Shown here: positions 45,157 to 55,414 of the stretch, piece after piece
How positions within the stretch are numbered: position 1 is the stretch's first letter
Layout of the letters: the number at the start of each line of letters is the position of its first letter
Translations under genes and position numbers: made by a program
From: JAKFWF01 sp963750535
GTDB taxonomy: Bacteria > Pseudomonadota > Alphaproteobacteria > Rhizobiales > Hyphomicrobiaceae
Direction of reading: 5' to 3'
Assembly: GCA_963750535.1 (NCBI GenBank)
Contig: CAVVRF010000002.1
Location: forward strand, 62,001 to 126,000
DNA length: 64,000 nt
Notes under the pieces: model-generated
What the model was told of the DNA's origin: nothing
Database searches by the model: none
The model's input: the letters and a program-made list of their open reading frames with translations, nothing else

Positions 45157-45998
45157 GGCTTCGCGTCCGCCAGCTTCCAGTCATAGTCGTAGCCGGCGAT
45201 TCGGCCGATCGCATTGATCTTCGCCGTCAGCTCCGGGCGAGCATACTTGCGCAGGTGATCGAGCACCGCGGCCTCGCTGCCGCCGAAATCGGCCTGGAAC
45301 CAGTCGTAGATCGACGACGCCGTGATCCGGCTGCCCTCGACCAGCACGCCGCGCGGGCTGTTGATGAAGGCCTTGGCGCCCGCCTCCAGCATCGCATCGA
45401 GCTTTGCCCCCGTATAGGCCTCGACGGCGAGGTTGGGACAGCCGACCGATGCGCAATTGACGGCATAATGCACGCGCGGATCGCCGTAGTGCGCCCGCAG
45501 GATCGTATTCTCGATGTCGTCGAGGGAGAGCTCGATGCCCGATACCTTCATGATCTTGGCCTGCCACGGTCCGCCGCCGACGAGCGCCTTCAGGCCGCCG
45601 CCGAGCGAGACGTCCTTGATCGACTTCACCGGATACTTGTCGAGCACCACGTCGATCGTCTTGGCGTTGTATAGGTTGACCCAGAACGCGAACTGCTCGG
45701 GCTTGTCGAGGGTCGCCGGATCGACCTTCTGCAGGGCGGCGACATAGGCCTTGAGCGCCGCGTGCCCGCCACTCTTGAACCGGCCGTAGTCGACCCGGTT
45801 CAACGCGTCCGGCGCGGTCGCGACATACGACTTCAGCAGCTTGTCCCAGGCGCCGTGGTCGACGGTGGCGGTCGCGCCGGCGGAAAACCGCCCGAACGCC
45901 GGATTGCCGTCGGCGGCGGCACTCGCCACGGGGATCGAGATCGGCGATGCGACCGTCAGCAGCAGCGCTGAGCTCATGAGGGTTCGTCTCGATATCAT
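45153..45998 (-). CDS. DUF547 exported protein
   Basis: Secreted protein, about 281 residues from MISRRTLMSSALLLTVASPI, with a Tat-like signal. The DUF547 domain is recognised by DKPEQFAFWVNLYNAKTIDVV, SLDDIENTILRAHYGDPRVHYAVNCASVGCPNLA and YDWFQADFGGSEAAVLDHL. The conserved histidine and two cysteines in HYAVNCASVGCP suggest a papain-like thiol catalytic centre. The genes DUF547, TVP38 and the disulfide oxidoreductase overlap each other, which argues for one joint envelope function. Confidence 0.9.
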   Translation of the reverse strand: MISRRTLMSSALLLTVASPISIPVASAAADGNPAFGRFSAGATATVDHGAWDKLLKSYVATAPDALNRVDYGRFKSGGHAALKAYVAALQKVDPATLDKPEQFAFWVNLYNAKTIDVVLDKYPVKSIKDVSLGGGLKALVGGGPWQAKIMKVSGIELSLDDIENTILRAHYGDPRVHYAVNCASVGCPNLAVEAYTGAKLDAMLEAGAKAFINSPRGVLVEGSRITASSIYDWFQADFGGSEAAVLDHLRKYARPELTAKINAIGRIAGYDYDWKLADAKP

Positions 45999-46161
45999 GG
46001 CGGTATCGTTCCTGCGGCTCGCTGGTTGTTTCGGATGACCGGCAGGATGCTGCAAAACCCGTCGGAAGGATATCACCTCTCAAGCAGCCGTGATGTCTCG
46101 CGACGAGAGTTGAACGGCGCCGCAAACGGGCCGCGCAGCGGCAAAAAAGCAGTTCGGGCGG

Positions 46162-46191
46162 TTGACGTCCGCGATCGGCGCGAGGGATAGT
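46162..46191 (+). promoter_or_regulatory. Possible sigma-70-type promoter of the dac-tmk-holB operon
   Basis: TTGACG at 46162-46167 and GATAGT at 46186-46191 are 18 bp apart. An A-run (AAAAAA at 46143-46148) lies just upstream like an UP element. This is the only AT-richer stretch before the operon. Read from consensus only. Confidence 0.35.
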
Positions 46192-46244
46192 GCGCCGCCG
46201 CTGTGAACGTGAGTCTGGTGAGCGTCCGAGCCCTCGGGATACCC

Positions 46245-47475
46245 ATGCCACTCCGTCTCGATCAAGGAAGTCCGGCGCGCCATGCCTCGCACCGCTGCGC
46301 ACGCGCGATGCTCGCTATCGTGGTCATGGTGGCGACGCTCGTGGCCGGATTTTCGACCAGCGGGTCTCGCCCAGTCACAACAGGGCAGCGAATTCGGGGC
46401 GCGGGCGCGGCAGGCCTATCTGATGGACGCCGATTCCGGCGCTGTCCTGTTCCAGGTCGCCGCCGAGGAATCGATGTACCCGGCGAGCATGAGCAAGCTG
46501 ATGACGCTCGCCGTGCTGTTCCGCGCCCTCAAGGAGGGCAGCCTCAAGGTCACCGACGAGTTCGTCGTCAGCGAGGGTGCGTGGCGGCGCGGCGGCGGTC
46601 CGTCCGGCACCTCGGCGATGATGATCCCGATCCACAGCAAGGTGCGGCTCGACGAATTGCTGCAGGGCATCATCATCCAGTCGGGCAACGATGCCTGCAT
46701 CGTGGTTGCCGAGGGCATGGCGGGCTCCGAGGAGGCCTTCGCCAAGATCATGACCGAGGAAGGCAAGCGCATCGGCCTCAAGAAGTCGCATTTCGCCAAC
46801 GCCACCGGCCTGCATCACCCCGACCACCAGACGACCGCCCGCGATCTCGCGCACCTCGCCCGGCACATCATCCGGACCTACCCGGACCAGATGGCGACGT
46901 TCTCGCAGAAGGAATACCTGTACCGCAAGCACCGGTTCATCAACCGCAACCCGCTGCTGTTCGCCAATATCGGCGCCGACGGCATGAAGACCGGCTTCAC
47001 CAAGGAGGCGGGCTACGGCATGGTGGCGACCGCCAAGCAGGGCGAGCGCCGCCTGATCGCCGTGGTGAACGGCCTGACGACTGGCGAGGAGCGCAAGGAC
47101 GAGGCGCGCAAGCTGCTCGAGTGGGGCTTCCGCAATTTCACCGAGGTGAAACTGTTCGATGCCGGCGAGAAGGTCGCGGACGCGCGCGTCTGGGGCGGCA
47201 GCCGGATGCACGTGCCGCTGATCGGCAACGGCGATGTCAACGTCTTCCTGCCCCGCTTCCCGCCGAACCAGAAGCTCAGGGCCGACATCGTCTACAACTA
47301 CCCGCTGAAACCGCCGATCAAGAAGGGCGATCCGGTCGCCAAGCTGCGGGTGACGAGCTCGTCGAACACGAGCAACGAGGTGCAGCTCTACGCCGCCGAG
47401 GATGTCGAGCCGAGCCCGATATGGCGCCGTGGCCTTGACACGCTAGCGCTCAAGGCCTTCAGCTGGGTGCCATGA
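46245..47475 (+). CDS. D-alanyl-D-alanine carboxypeptidase (DacC/PBP5-like; frameshift in signal peptide)
   Basis: Periplasmic DD-carboxypeptidase trimming peptidoglycan side chains, about 409 residues if an extra base near 46366 is ignored. The signal peptide (MLAIVVMVATLVAGFST) is in one frame and the mature enzyme in the next (LAQSQQGSEFGARARQAYLM). Catalytic motifs: S-x-x-K in YPASMSKLMTLAV, S-x-N in QSGNDACIVVAEG and K-T-G in DGMKTGFTKEAGY. The C-terminal beta domain (DAGEKVADARVWGGSRMHVP) ends in RRGLDTLALKAFSWV, an amphipathic anchor. It heads the tmk-holB-metG operon, overlapping tmk by ATGA. Confidence 0.92.
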
Positions 47476-48143
47476 CACCGCCCGCCCCGATGCCGCTGCG
47501 ATCGCGCTTCGTCACGTTCGAAGGCGGCGAGGGCTCCGGCAAGTCGACCCAGGCGCGACTGCTGGCCGAGCGCCTGAAGCACGCCGGCATCGACACCCTG
47601 CTCACCCGCGAGCCGGGCGGCTCGCCGTTCGCCGAGCAGGTGCGCGAGTTCATTCTCTCCGGCCGCCAGGCGCCGCATCCGCCGCTGGCCGAGGCATTGC
47701 TGTTCTACGCCGCCCGCGCCGATCATCTCGCCGCCACTATCCGGCCGGCGCTTGCCGCCGCCAGATGGGTGATCGCCGACCGGTTCTCCGATTCCACCCG
47801 CGTCTATCAGGGAGCAGCCGACGGCGTCAGCGCGGCCGACATCGACGCGATCGACCGGGTGGTGGTCGGCGGCACGGTGCCGGACCTGACCATCATCCTC
47901 GATCTCGACCCCGAGATCGGGCTGCAGCGCGCGGCCGAGCGGCGCCCTGAAGGCGCCCGCACCGATCCCTTCGAGGCGCGCGACCTCGACTTCCACCGCC
48001 GCCTGCGCGCGGGCTTCAAGGCGATCGCCGCCGCCGAGCCGCATCGCTGCGTGGTGGTCGACGCGACCGGCCCGGCGGCACCGATTGCCGCCACCGTATG
48101 GCGGGCGGTCGAAAGCCGGCTGCTGCCGCGGCCGCAGGCCTGA
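47472..48143 (+). CDS. tmk: Thymidylate kinase
   Basis: dTMP to dTDP kinase, 223 residues. P-loop FVTFEGGEGSGKSTQARLLA, the DRY-type motif VIADRFSDSTRVYQG and the lid region AERRPEGARTDPFEARDLDFH are all present. LTREPGGSPFAEQVRE contains the dTMP-binding arginine. Start overlaps the dac stop; the stop is 5 bp before holB, the common order in alphaproteobacteria. Confidence 0.95.
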   Translation: MTPPAPMPLRSRFVTFEGGEGSGKSTQARLLAERLKHAGIDTLLTREPGGSPFAEQVREFILSGRQAPHPPLAEALLFYAARADHLAATIRPALAAARWVIADRFSDSTRVYQGAADGVSAADIDAIDRVVVGGTVPDLTIILDLDPEIGLQRAAERRPEGARTDPFEARDLDFHRRLRAGFKAIAAAEPHRCVVVDATGPAAPIAATVWRAVESRLLPRPQA

Positions 48144-48148
48144 GCCGG

Positions 48149-49267
48149 ATGGCCCGCGCGCCGGCCAAGCTCGAGACCGAGGCAATCCCCGAGGCTGACC
48201 GCTTCGGCAATTATCCGCATCCGCGCCACACCCACCGCCTGCACGGCCATCTCGCCGCCGAAGCTGCGCTGGCGGAAGCATTCGCCTCCGGCCACATGCA
48301 CCATGCCTGGCTGATCCGGGGCGCCGAAGGTATCGGCAAGGCGACGCTCGCCTACCGGTTTGCCCGGCATGTGCTGGCCGAGCCGATTGAGCGCGACCGG
48401 CTGGGCGGCAGCCTCGAGATCGCCGGCGATACGGCCGCCTCGCGACAGGTCGGCGCGCTGTCGCATCCGGGCCTGCTGGTGATCCGGCGGCCCTGGAACC
48501 AGAAGGACAAGCGGTTCGCCGCCTCGATCCCGATCGACGAGGTGCGCAAGCTGCGCGGCTTCCTGTCGCTGTCGGCCGAGGAGGGCGACTGGCGGGTGGT
48601 GATCGTCGACAGCGCCGACGAGCTTGCCGGTCCCGCCGCCAATGCCCTGCTGAAATCGCTCGAGGAGCCGCCGGCGCGGACCGTCTTCCTGCTGATCTCG
48701 TCCGAGCCCGGCCGATTGCTGCCGACCATCCGCTCGCGCTGCCGCACGATCAACCTCGCGCCGCTCGCCGATGTCGACCTGCGCCGTGCCGCCGAGGACG
48801 CCATCGCCGCCGCCGATGGCGAGCCGCCAGACGAGCAGTTATGGCCAAAGCTCGCCAGTCTCGCCGCCGGCAGCGTGCGGCGCGCCTTGTCTTTGAGCCA
48901 GGCCGACGGTCTCAAGTTGTACGAGCGAATCGAGGCTCTACTGGCTGCGATGCCGAAGGTCGACTGGACCATGGCGCATGCACTCTCCGACGAGCTCGGC
49001 CTTGCTGCCGCCGAGCAGAAGTACGAGGCGTTCCTCGACATGCTGCTCGACATTCTCGCCCGTGCCATTCGGGCGAGCGCCGTCGGCAAGCCCGATCCAG
49101 GCATCGCGTTCGCGTCGCGGCTGATCCCCCCGGGCAGGCTTGCCACGTTCGCAGACGTATGGGAAACCACGGTCCGCGACCGGGCCGAGGTGCAAGTCCT
49201 CAACCTCGATCGCAAGACCCTTATTCTGGAAACGATTTCGCGGCTGGCGTCGGCCGCCCGCGGGTAA
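48149..49267 (+). CDS. holB: DNA polymerase III delta' subunit
   Basis: Clamp-loader subunit, 372 residues from MARAPAKLETEAIPEADRFG. The AAA+ core retains WLIRGAEGIGKATLAYRFAR, which keeps the P-loop lysine although delta' normally does not hydrolyse ATP. Sensor and arginine-finger regions are VDSADELAGPAANALLKSLE and SRCRTINLAPLADVDL. The C-terminal oligomerisation domain follows (KYEAFLDMLLDILARAIRA). It lies between tmk and metG, its usual setting in this class. Confidence 0.92.
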   Translation: MARAPAKLETEAIPEADRFGNYPHPRHTHRLHGHLAAEAALAEAFASGHMHHAWLIRGAEGIGKATLAYRFARHVLAEPIERDRLGGSLEIAGDTAASRQVGALSHPGLLVIRRPWNQKDKRFAASIPIDEVRKLRGFLSLSAEEGDWRVVIVDSADELAGPAANALLKSLEEPPARTVFLLISSEPGRLLPTIRSRCRTINLAPLADVDLRRAAEDAIAAADGEPPDEQLWPKLASLAAGSVRRALSLSQADGLKLYERIEALLAAMPKVDWTMAHALSDELGLAAAEQKYEAFLDMLLDILARAIRASAVGKPDPGIAFASRLIPPGRLATFADVWETTVRDRAEVQVLNLDRKTLILETISRLASAARG

Positions 49268-49357
49268 AGGCCCGCTGTCTTTTCCGGAACCGGCGGTCAC
49301 GCTTGTGGCGACGGGCCTCGGCCGAGGCGGTTGCCGCGCCAAAAAAGAGGTTCCGTC

Positions 49358-50978
49358 ATGGCCACCGGCCAGAAGTTCTACATCACGACCCCGATCTTCT
49401 ACCCGAACGGCGTGCCGCACATCGGCCATGCCTATACGGCGCTTGCCACCGATGCCATCGCCCGGTTCGAGCGGCTCGACGGCCGGGATGTGATGCTGCT
49501 CACCGGCACCGACGAGCACGGCCTCAAGATGAAGCAGACCGCGGTCAAGGAGGGGCTGACGCCGCAGGCGCTCGCCGACCGCAACTCGGCGGTGTTCCGC
49601 GCCATGGAGGATGCCCTCGACTGCTCCTACGACGATTTCATCCGCACCACCGAGCAGCGCCATCACGAGGCCTGCGCCGAGCTGTGGCGGCGGATGGAGG
49701 CGGCCGGCGACATCTACCTGTCGAAGTACGCCGGCTGGTATTCGGTGCGGCAGGAAGCGTATTTCGACGAGAAGGAGACGACCGTCGGCGACGACGGGAT
49801 ACGCCGCGAGCCGCTCGGCTCGCCGGTCGAGTGGACCGAGGAGGAGACCTATTTCTTCCGCCTGTCGAAGTACCAGGACAAGCTCATCGCCCACTATCAG
49901 GCGAACCCCGACTTCATCCTGCCGCCCGAGCGGCGCAACGAGGTCGCAAGCTTCGTCGACAGCGGGCTGCAGGACCTGTCGATCAGCCGCGCCTCGCTCG
50001 ACTGGGGCATCAAGGTGCCGGGCAGCCCGAAGCACGTCATGTATGTGTGGGTCGACGCGCTGAACAACTACGTCACCGCCACCGGCATTCTGAACGGTGA
50101 CGGCCGGGGCCCGCGCGCCCACTACTGGCCGGCCGACGTGCACGTGATCGGCAAGGACATCGTGCGCTTCCACGCCGTCTACTGGCCGGCGTTCCTGATG
50201 TCCGCCGGACTGCCGCTGCCGAAGCGCGTGTTCGCGCACGGCTTCCTCTACAATCGCGGGGAGAAGATGTCGAAGTCGGTCGGCAACGTCGTCGACCCGT
50301 TCGATCTGGTGAAGGCCTACGGCGTCGACCAGACCCGCTACTACTTCCTGCGCGAGACCGCCTTCGGCCAGGACGGCAGCTACAGCCACGAGTTGATCGT
50401 CGCCCGCATCAACGCCGACCTCGCCAACGGCCTCGGCAATCTCGCCCAGCGCTCGCTGTCGATGATCGCCAAGGGCTTCGACGGCCGGGTGCCGGCGCCC
50501 GGACCGTTCACCGACGCGGACAAGGCCATCCTCGCCGCGGCCGACGCGATGTACGGCGCAAGCACGGCAGGCGATGGACCGTCAGGCGATCAAGGCCTAC
50601 CTCGATGCCGTGTGGGCGCTGGTCGGCGAGGGCGACCGCTACTTCGCCAGCGAGAAGCCGTTCGACAAGTCGCTGACGGCTGAGCGCAAGGGCACCATCC
50701 TGTACGTGACGGCCGAGGTCGTCCGGCAGCTCGCGATCCTGGCGCAGCCGGCAATGCCGGGCTCGACGGCGAAGCTGCTCGACCTGCTCGGCGTCGTGCC
50801 GGCGGCGCGCGGCTTCGCTTCGCTCGGAGCCGCCGGGCGGCTGAAGCCCGGCACCGTCTTGCCGGCGCCCGCCGGCATCTTCCCGCGCTACGTCGAGCCG
50901 GAAACGGAAGCGGCGCCGGCGGCAAAGCCCGCCAAGCAGGCGAAGGCGCCGAAGCCGCGAAAGGACAAGTCCGCCTGA
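49358..50978 (+). CDS. metG: Methionyl-tRNA synthetase (frameshifted in this sequence)
   Basis: Class I synthetase, about 539 residues after ignoring an extra base near 50565. HIGH motif PIFYPNGVPHIGHAYTALAT, the connective domain (DDSIRTTEQRHHEAC read from YDDFIRTTEQRH) and KMSKS motif LYNRGEKMSKSVGNVVDPF are intact. After the break the anticodon-binding domain continues RQAMDRQAIKAYLDAVWALVGEGDRYFASEKP. The cysteine knuckle of the four-cysteine type and the C-terminal tRNA-binding domain are absent; the end is alanine/lysine rich. A plausible ribosome site (AAGAGG) precedes MATGQKFY. The gene is essential, so the break is surely not real. Confidence 0.93.
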
Positions 50979-51775
50979 TGCTGGTCGACCACCACTGCCA
51001 TCTCGACTTCCCGCAGTTCGGCCCCGACCGCTCGGCCGTCGTCGAGCGCGCACGGGCGGCTGGCGTCGGGATCCTGGTGACGATCTCGACCCGCATTCGC
51101 CGCCTGCCGGAGCTGCTGGCGCTGGCCGAGCCGTTTCGCAACGTCTTCTGCTCGGTCGGCACGCACCCGCATCATGCCGACACCGAGCTCGACGTGACGG
51201 TCGAGGAGATCGTGCGCCTCTCGCAGCACCCGAAGGTGGTCGCGATCGGCGAGGCTGGCCTCGACTATTTCTATCAGAAATCGCCCAAGCAAGCCCAGGA
51301 GGAGGGCTTCCGCCGGCACATCGAGGCCGCGCGCATCACCGGCCTGCCGCTCGAGATCCACACCCGCGACGCCGACGAGGACACCATCCGCATCCTCGAG
51401 GATGAGCACGCCAAGGGACCATTCCCGGCGATCCTGCATTGCTACACCGGCGGGCCGGCGCTGGCGCACCGCGCGGTGGAGCTCGGGCTCTACGTCTCGT
51501 TCACCGGCGTCATCACCTTCAAGAAGAGCGAAGCCTTGCGGCAGATCGCGGCGGCAGTCCCGCTCGACCGGCTGCTGGTCGAGACCGACGCGCCCTACCT
51601 CGCGCCCGAGCCCTATCGCGGCAAGACCAACGAGCCGGCCTATGTCGCCTTCACTGCCCGCACGCTGGCCGAGGTGAAGGGCATCAGCCACGACCAGATC
51701 GCGGCCGCCACCACCGCGAATTTCTTCCGCTTGTTCGAGAAGGTGCCGCGCACCCTGGCTGGACCTGCGTCATGA
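50978..51775 (+). CDS. TatD-family metal-dependent hydrolase
   Basis: Amidohydrolase-fold DNase-like protein, 265 residues. Metal ligands: MLVDHHCHLDFPQF (H-x-H), VAIGEAGLDYFY (glutamate), LPLEIHTRDADED and AILHCYTGGPALA (histidines), and LLVETDAPYLAPEPYRGKTNEP (aspartate). Its start overlaps the metG stop by one base (TGATG), the usual metG-tatD arrangement. Likely roles are 3'-5' DNA or RNA trimming in DNA-damage or turnover pathways. Confidence 0.94.
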   Translation: MLVDHHCHLDFPQFGPDRSAVVERARAAGVGILVTISTRIRRLPELLALAEPFRNVFCSVGTHPHHADTELDVTVEEIVRLSQHPKVVAIGEAGLDYFYQKSPKQAQEEGFRRHIEAARITGLPLEIHTRDADEDTIRILEDEHAKGPFPAILHCYTGGPALAHRAVELGLYVSFTGVITFKKSEALRQIAAAVPLDRLLVETDAPYLAPEPYRGKTNEPAYVAFTARTLAEVKGISHDQIAAATTANFFRLFEKVPRTLAGPAS

Positions 51776-51858
51776 GAAGCCCCCTCAACAGCAGTGCTCC
51801 GCGCGTGCCGGCCGGCTCGCGGAACGCGTGTCGGCGCGCGCCACAAAACGAGTTTTTC

Positions 51859-52656
51859 ATGAGCTATCGCTTCACCATCCTCGGCTGCGGCTCGTCCGGC
51901 GGCAACCCGCGGATCGGCGACGACTGGGGCAAGTGCGACCCGTCGAACCCGAAGAACCGGCGCTGGCGTGCCGCCGCCCTGGTCGAGCGGCGCGACGGCA
52001 AGGGCGTCACCACGGCGCTGATCGACACCGGCCCGGACCTGCGTGAGCAGCTATTGTCGGTGCGGCTGAAGGCGCTCGACGGCGTGCTCTACACTCACGA
52101 CCACGCCGACCATACGCATGGCATCGACGACCTGCGCGTCCTGTCCTACGCGATGAAGCGGCGCATACCGGTGTGGTTCGATGCTCACACCCGCGACAGC
52201 CTGATGTCACGGTTCGACTACTGCTTCGGCACCAAGCCCGGCAGCAGCTATCCGCCGATCCTCAAGGGCCACCTGATCGAGCCGCCGCAGCCGATTGAAA
52301 TCCATGGAGCGGGCGGCGCGATCACCGCGCTGCCGATTCGCCAGGTCCACGGCGACATCGAATCGATCGGCTTCCGCTTCCGCGATATCGCCTACTCGCC
52401 GGATATCAGCGACCTCCCGGAGGCTTCGCTGCCGCTGCTCGAGGGGCTCGACCTGTGGATCGTCGACGCGCTGCGCTACACGCCGCACCCGAGCCATTTC
52501 AGCCTCAAGGAAGCACTCGGCTGGATCGAACGCCTGAAGCCGAAGCGCGCGATTCTCACCCACCTGCTCGGCGACCTCGACTACGAGGCGCTCAGGCGCG
52601 AGCTGCCATCCGGCATCGAGCCGGCCTATGATGGCATGACGATCGAGTTCGATTGA
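51859..52656 (+). CDS. MBL-fold hydrolase (PhnP-like phosphodiesterase)
   Basis: Metallo-beta-lactamase-fold protein, 265 residues, usually found behind tatD. The N-terminus FTILGCGSSGGNPRIGDDWG is typical of the PhnP-like subgroup. Metal-binding THDHADHTHGIDDLRVL is the H-x-H-x-D-H motif, with further ligands in RQVHGDIESIGFRF, YSPDISDLPE and ILTHLLGDLDYEAL. PhnP acts on cyclic phosphodiesters; the substrate here is not known. The 84 bp before it hold no recognised site. Confidence 0.92.
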   Translation: MSYRFTILGCGSSGGNPRIGDDWGKCDPSNPKNRRWRAAALVERRDGKGVTTALIDTGPDLREQLLSVRLKALDGVLYTHDHADHTHGIDDLRVLSYAMKRRIPVWFDAHTRDSLMSRFDYCFGTKPGSSYPPILKGHLIEPPQPIEIHGAGGAITALPIRQVHGDIESIGFRFRDIAYSPDISDLPEASLPLLEGLDLWIVDALRYTPHPSHFSLKEALGWIERLKPKRAILTHLLGDLDYEALRRELPSGIEPAYDGMTIEFD

Positions 52657-52872
52657 CGACCCGCTGCCGTCCGCGCGACGACGCGCAACGCGGCTGGCTG
52701 GCTTCGAGCCGACTCGGGCTTGATCCAGCTCAATGCAGCGCGCATACGGAAGGCTTCTATACATTTTTTGCGATTGACCGGCTCACTGCCGGGGGAGCAA
52801 ATTCAGGGAAATGATGTTCCCGCCGAAATGCGGGTCCACGGCCTTTGTCCCAGGCGGGAGGAGCCAACAATC

Positions 52873-55329
52873 ATGAAGCGTGCACCCTCGGTATTCGCAG
52901 CCCTCACTTTCATTCTTATCGCCTACGTTCCACCCGTACTGGCACAGCAGATCACCGGCACGCCGGGCTCGCCCGGCGCCACCACCACGATCGATGGCAA
53001 ACAACTGCCGCCGCCCGATCCGAAATTCGGCGGCGTGATCAAGGAGAAAGCTACGGAGTCGACACCGTGGTGGGCGCCACGCGTCGTGCCGCCGAAGGGC
53101 GCACCCAACGTGCTGCTCATCATGACGGACGATGACGGCTTCGGCGCGCCGAGCACGTTTGGTGGGGTGATCCCTACACCGGCACTCGACCGTATCGCCG
53201 CGAACGGCCTGCGCTACACCAACTTCCACTCCACGTCGCTCTGCTCACCGACGCGGGCGGCGCTCATCACCGGCCGCAACCATCATTCGGTGGGCTTTGG
53301 GGTAGTCGGCGAAATAGCAACCGGGTTTCCCGGTTACGACTCGATCATCCCCATCGAGAAGGGCACCATCGGCACCATCCTGAAAGACAACGGGTATGCG
53401 ACCTCGTGGTTCGGCAAGAACCACAACACGCCATTCTTCGCGAACAGCCAGGCCGGGCCCTTTGACCAGTGGCCGGTCGGCATGGGCTTTGAGTACTTCT
53501 ACGGCTTCGTCGGCGGCGACGCCAGCCAGTGGCAACCGAACCTGTTCCGCAACACCACACCGATCTTCCCCTTCCAGGGCAATCCCGGCTGGAACCTGAC
53601 CACGGCCATGGCCGACGAGGCGATCCAGCACATGAAGCAATTGAAGGAACTCGCGCCCGCCAAGCCGTGGATCGTCTATTACGTACCGGGCGGCACGCAC
53701 GCGCCGCATCATCCGACCAAGGAATGGATCGACAAGATCAGCGCAATGCATTTGTTCGACGATGGCTGGGAAAAACTGCGCGAGACCATTTTCGCCAACC
53801 AGAAGCGTCTGGGCATCATGCCGGCGAACGCGCAGCTGACCCCGTGGCCGGACGGGCAGGAGATTTACAACGGCGCGAAGCTGCCCCGGTGGGATTCGCT
53901 CAGCTGGGAGGAAAAGAAGCTCTTCATCAAGCAAGCGGATGTCTACGGAGCGTATCAGGCCTATACGGATCATGAGATCGGCCGTGTCGTCCAGGCCGTC
54001 GAAGACCTCGGGCAACTCGACAACACGCTGATCATCTACATCAGCGGCGACAACGGTGCCAGCGGCGAAGGCATGCTCAACGGCACGCCGAATGAGTTCA
54101 CGACCTTCAATGGCATTCCCGTGCCGGTGAAGGACCAGTTCCTCTGGTATGAGTTCTGGGGCTCGGAGCGGACCTTCCCGCACTTTGCGGCCGCCTGGGC
54201 GTGGGCGTTCGATACGCCGTTCAAGTGGATGAAGCAGGTGCCGTCGCATTTCGGCGGCACGGCGCAGGGTGTGGCCATGTCGTGGCCCGGCCATATCGCC
54301 GACGTGGGCGGCATCCGCCGCCAGTTCCACCACGTCATCGACATCGTTCCGACCATCCTCGAAGCCACCGGCATCCCGGCGCCCGATACGATCAAGGGCA
54401 TCAAGCAGCTTCCCATCGAAGGCGTGAGCATGGCCTACACGTGGAACAAGGCGAGCGCCAACGCACCGACCAAGCACACCACGCAGTATTTCGAGATGCT
54501 CGGCAACCGCGCCATCTATCACGACGGGTGGGTGGCGGCCACGACCCCGGCAACTGTGCCGTGGGAGCTGAGCACCAAAGCGCCGCCGGATGTGATCACC
54601 GGGTACAAGTGGGAGCTCTACAACGTCATGGAGGACCCCACTCAGAACAACGACCTGGCGGCCAAGATGCCGGACAAGCTCAAGCAGTTGCAGGGCATCT
54701 TCTATCTGGAGGCGGCGAAGTACAACGTGCTGCCGCTCGACAACTCGACGCTCGCGCGCTGGAACGCGCCGAAGCCGAGCCTGACGGCGGGACGAACTGA
54801 ATTCACCTACTCGGGCGAACTGGCGAACGTGCCGGGCAGCACCGCACCGAATATTCTGAACAAGTCCTACACCATCACCGCCGAGGTGGAGATCCCCGAG
54901 GGCGGCGCGGAAGGCATGATCGTCACCGAAGGCGGGCGCTTCGGCGGCTATGGCCTGTTCCTGAGCAAGGGAGAATTCGGAGTCGGCCGCGGCAAGGTGG
55001 TGTTCCTCTACAACCTGCTCGACCTCAAGCGCACGATGTGGGAAGGGCCTGAGTTGAGGGCGGGCAAGCACACCATCGTGTTCGACTTCAAGTCGGATGG
55101 GCCAGGCTTGGGCAAGGGAGGGACTGGCGTGCTCTACGTGGACGGCCAGGAAGTGGCCAAGAATTCCATGGAGCACAGCACCCCGGTCACGTTTGCGGAG
55201 GACGAAACCTTCGACATCGGTCAGGATACGCGTACTGGCGTCGCGCTGATTGAGTATCGCTACGATTCCCCGTTCAAGTTCACCGGCAAGATCAACAAGC
55301 TGACTTACAAACTCGAGCCGGCGAAGTGA
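52873..55329 (+). CDS. Secreted type I arylsulfatase
   Basis: 818-residue sulfatase. GGGAGGAG lies ten bases before the ATG and a signal peptide ends at PPVLAQQ. Metal site IMTDDDGFGAP near residue 82; the formylglycine motif C-x-P-x-R is TSLCSPTRAALITGRN near 122, so the cysteine must be converted by a maturation enzyme not encoded here. Further landmarks: SWFGKNHNTPFF, YISGDNGASGEG and KWELYNVMEDPTQNNDLA. The last 170 residues form a beta-rich LamG-like module. Base composition is less GC-rich than neighbouring genes, suggesting acquisition. The sulfate ester is unknown. Confidence 0.93.
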   Translation: MKRAPSVFAALTFILIAYVPPVLAQQITGTPGSPGATTTIDGKQLPPPDPKFGGVIKEKATESTPWWAPRVVPPKGAPNVLLIMTDDDGFGAPSTFGGVIPTPALDRIAANGLRYTNFHSTSLCSPTRAALITGRNHHSVGFGVVGEIATGFPGYDSIIPIEKGTIGTILKDNGYATSWFGKNHNTPFFANSQAGPFDQWPVGMGFEYFYGFVGGDASQWQPNLFRNTTPIFPFQGNPGWNLTTAMADEAIQHMKQLKELAPAKPWIVYYVPGGTHAPHHPTKEWIDKISAMHLFDDGWEKLRETIFANQKRLGIMPANAQLTPWPDGQEIYNGAKLPRWDSLSWEEKKLFIKQADVYGAYQAYTDHEIGRVVQAVEDLGQLDNTLIIYISGDNGASGEGMLNGTPNEFTTFNGIPVPVKDQFLWYEFWGSERTFPHFAAAWAWAFDTPFKWMKQVPSHFGGTAQGVAMSWPGHIADVGGIRRQFHHVIDIVPTILEATGIPAPDTIKGIKQLPIEGVSMAYTWNKASANAPTKHTTQYFEMLGNRAIYHDGWVAATTPATVPWELSTKAPPDVITGYKWELYNVMEDPTQNNDLAAKMPDKLKQLQGIFYLEAAKYNVLPLDNSTLARWNAPKPSLTAGRTEFTYSGELANVPGSTAPNILNKSYTITAEVEIPEGGAEGMIVTEGGRFGGYGLFLSKGEFGVGRGKVVFLYNLLDLKRTMWEGPELRAGKHTIVFDFKSDGPGLGKGGTGVLYVDGQEVAKNSMEHSTPVTFAEDETFDIGQDTRTGVALIEYRYDSPFKFTGKINKLTYKLEPAK

Positions 55330-55414
55330 GCGACGCAAAGCGCTGGCGGACATCAGTCCGTCTTGAGCGCGTCGCACGAGCGAAGCGCGTGGTGTCGTCG
55401 AGAAAGTCGGGGCG

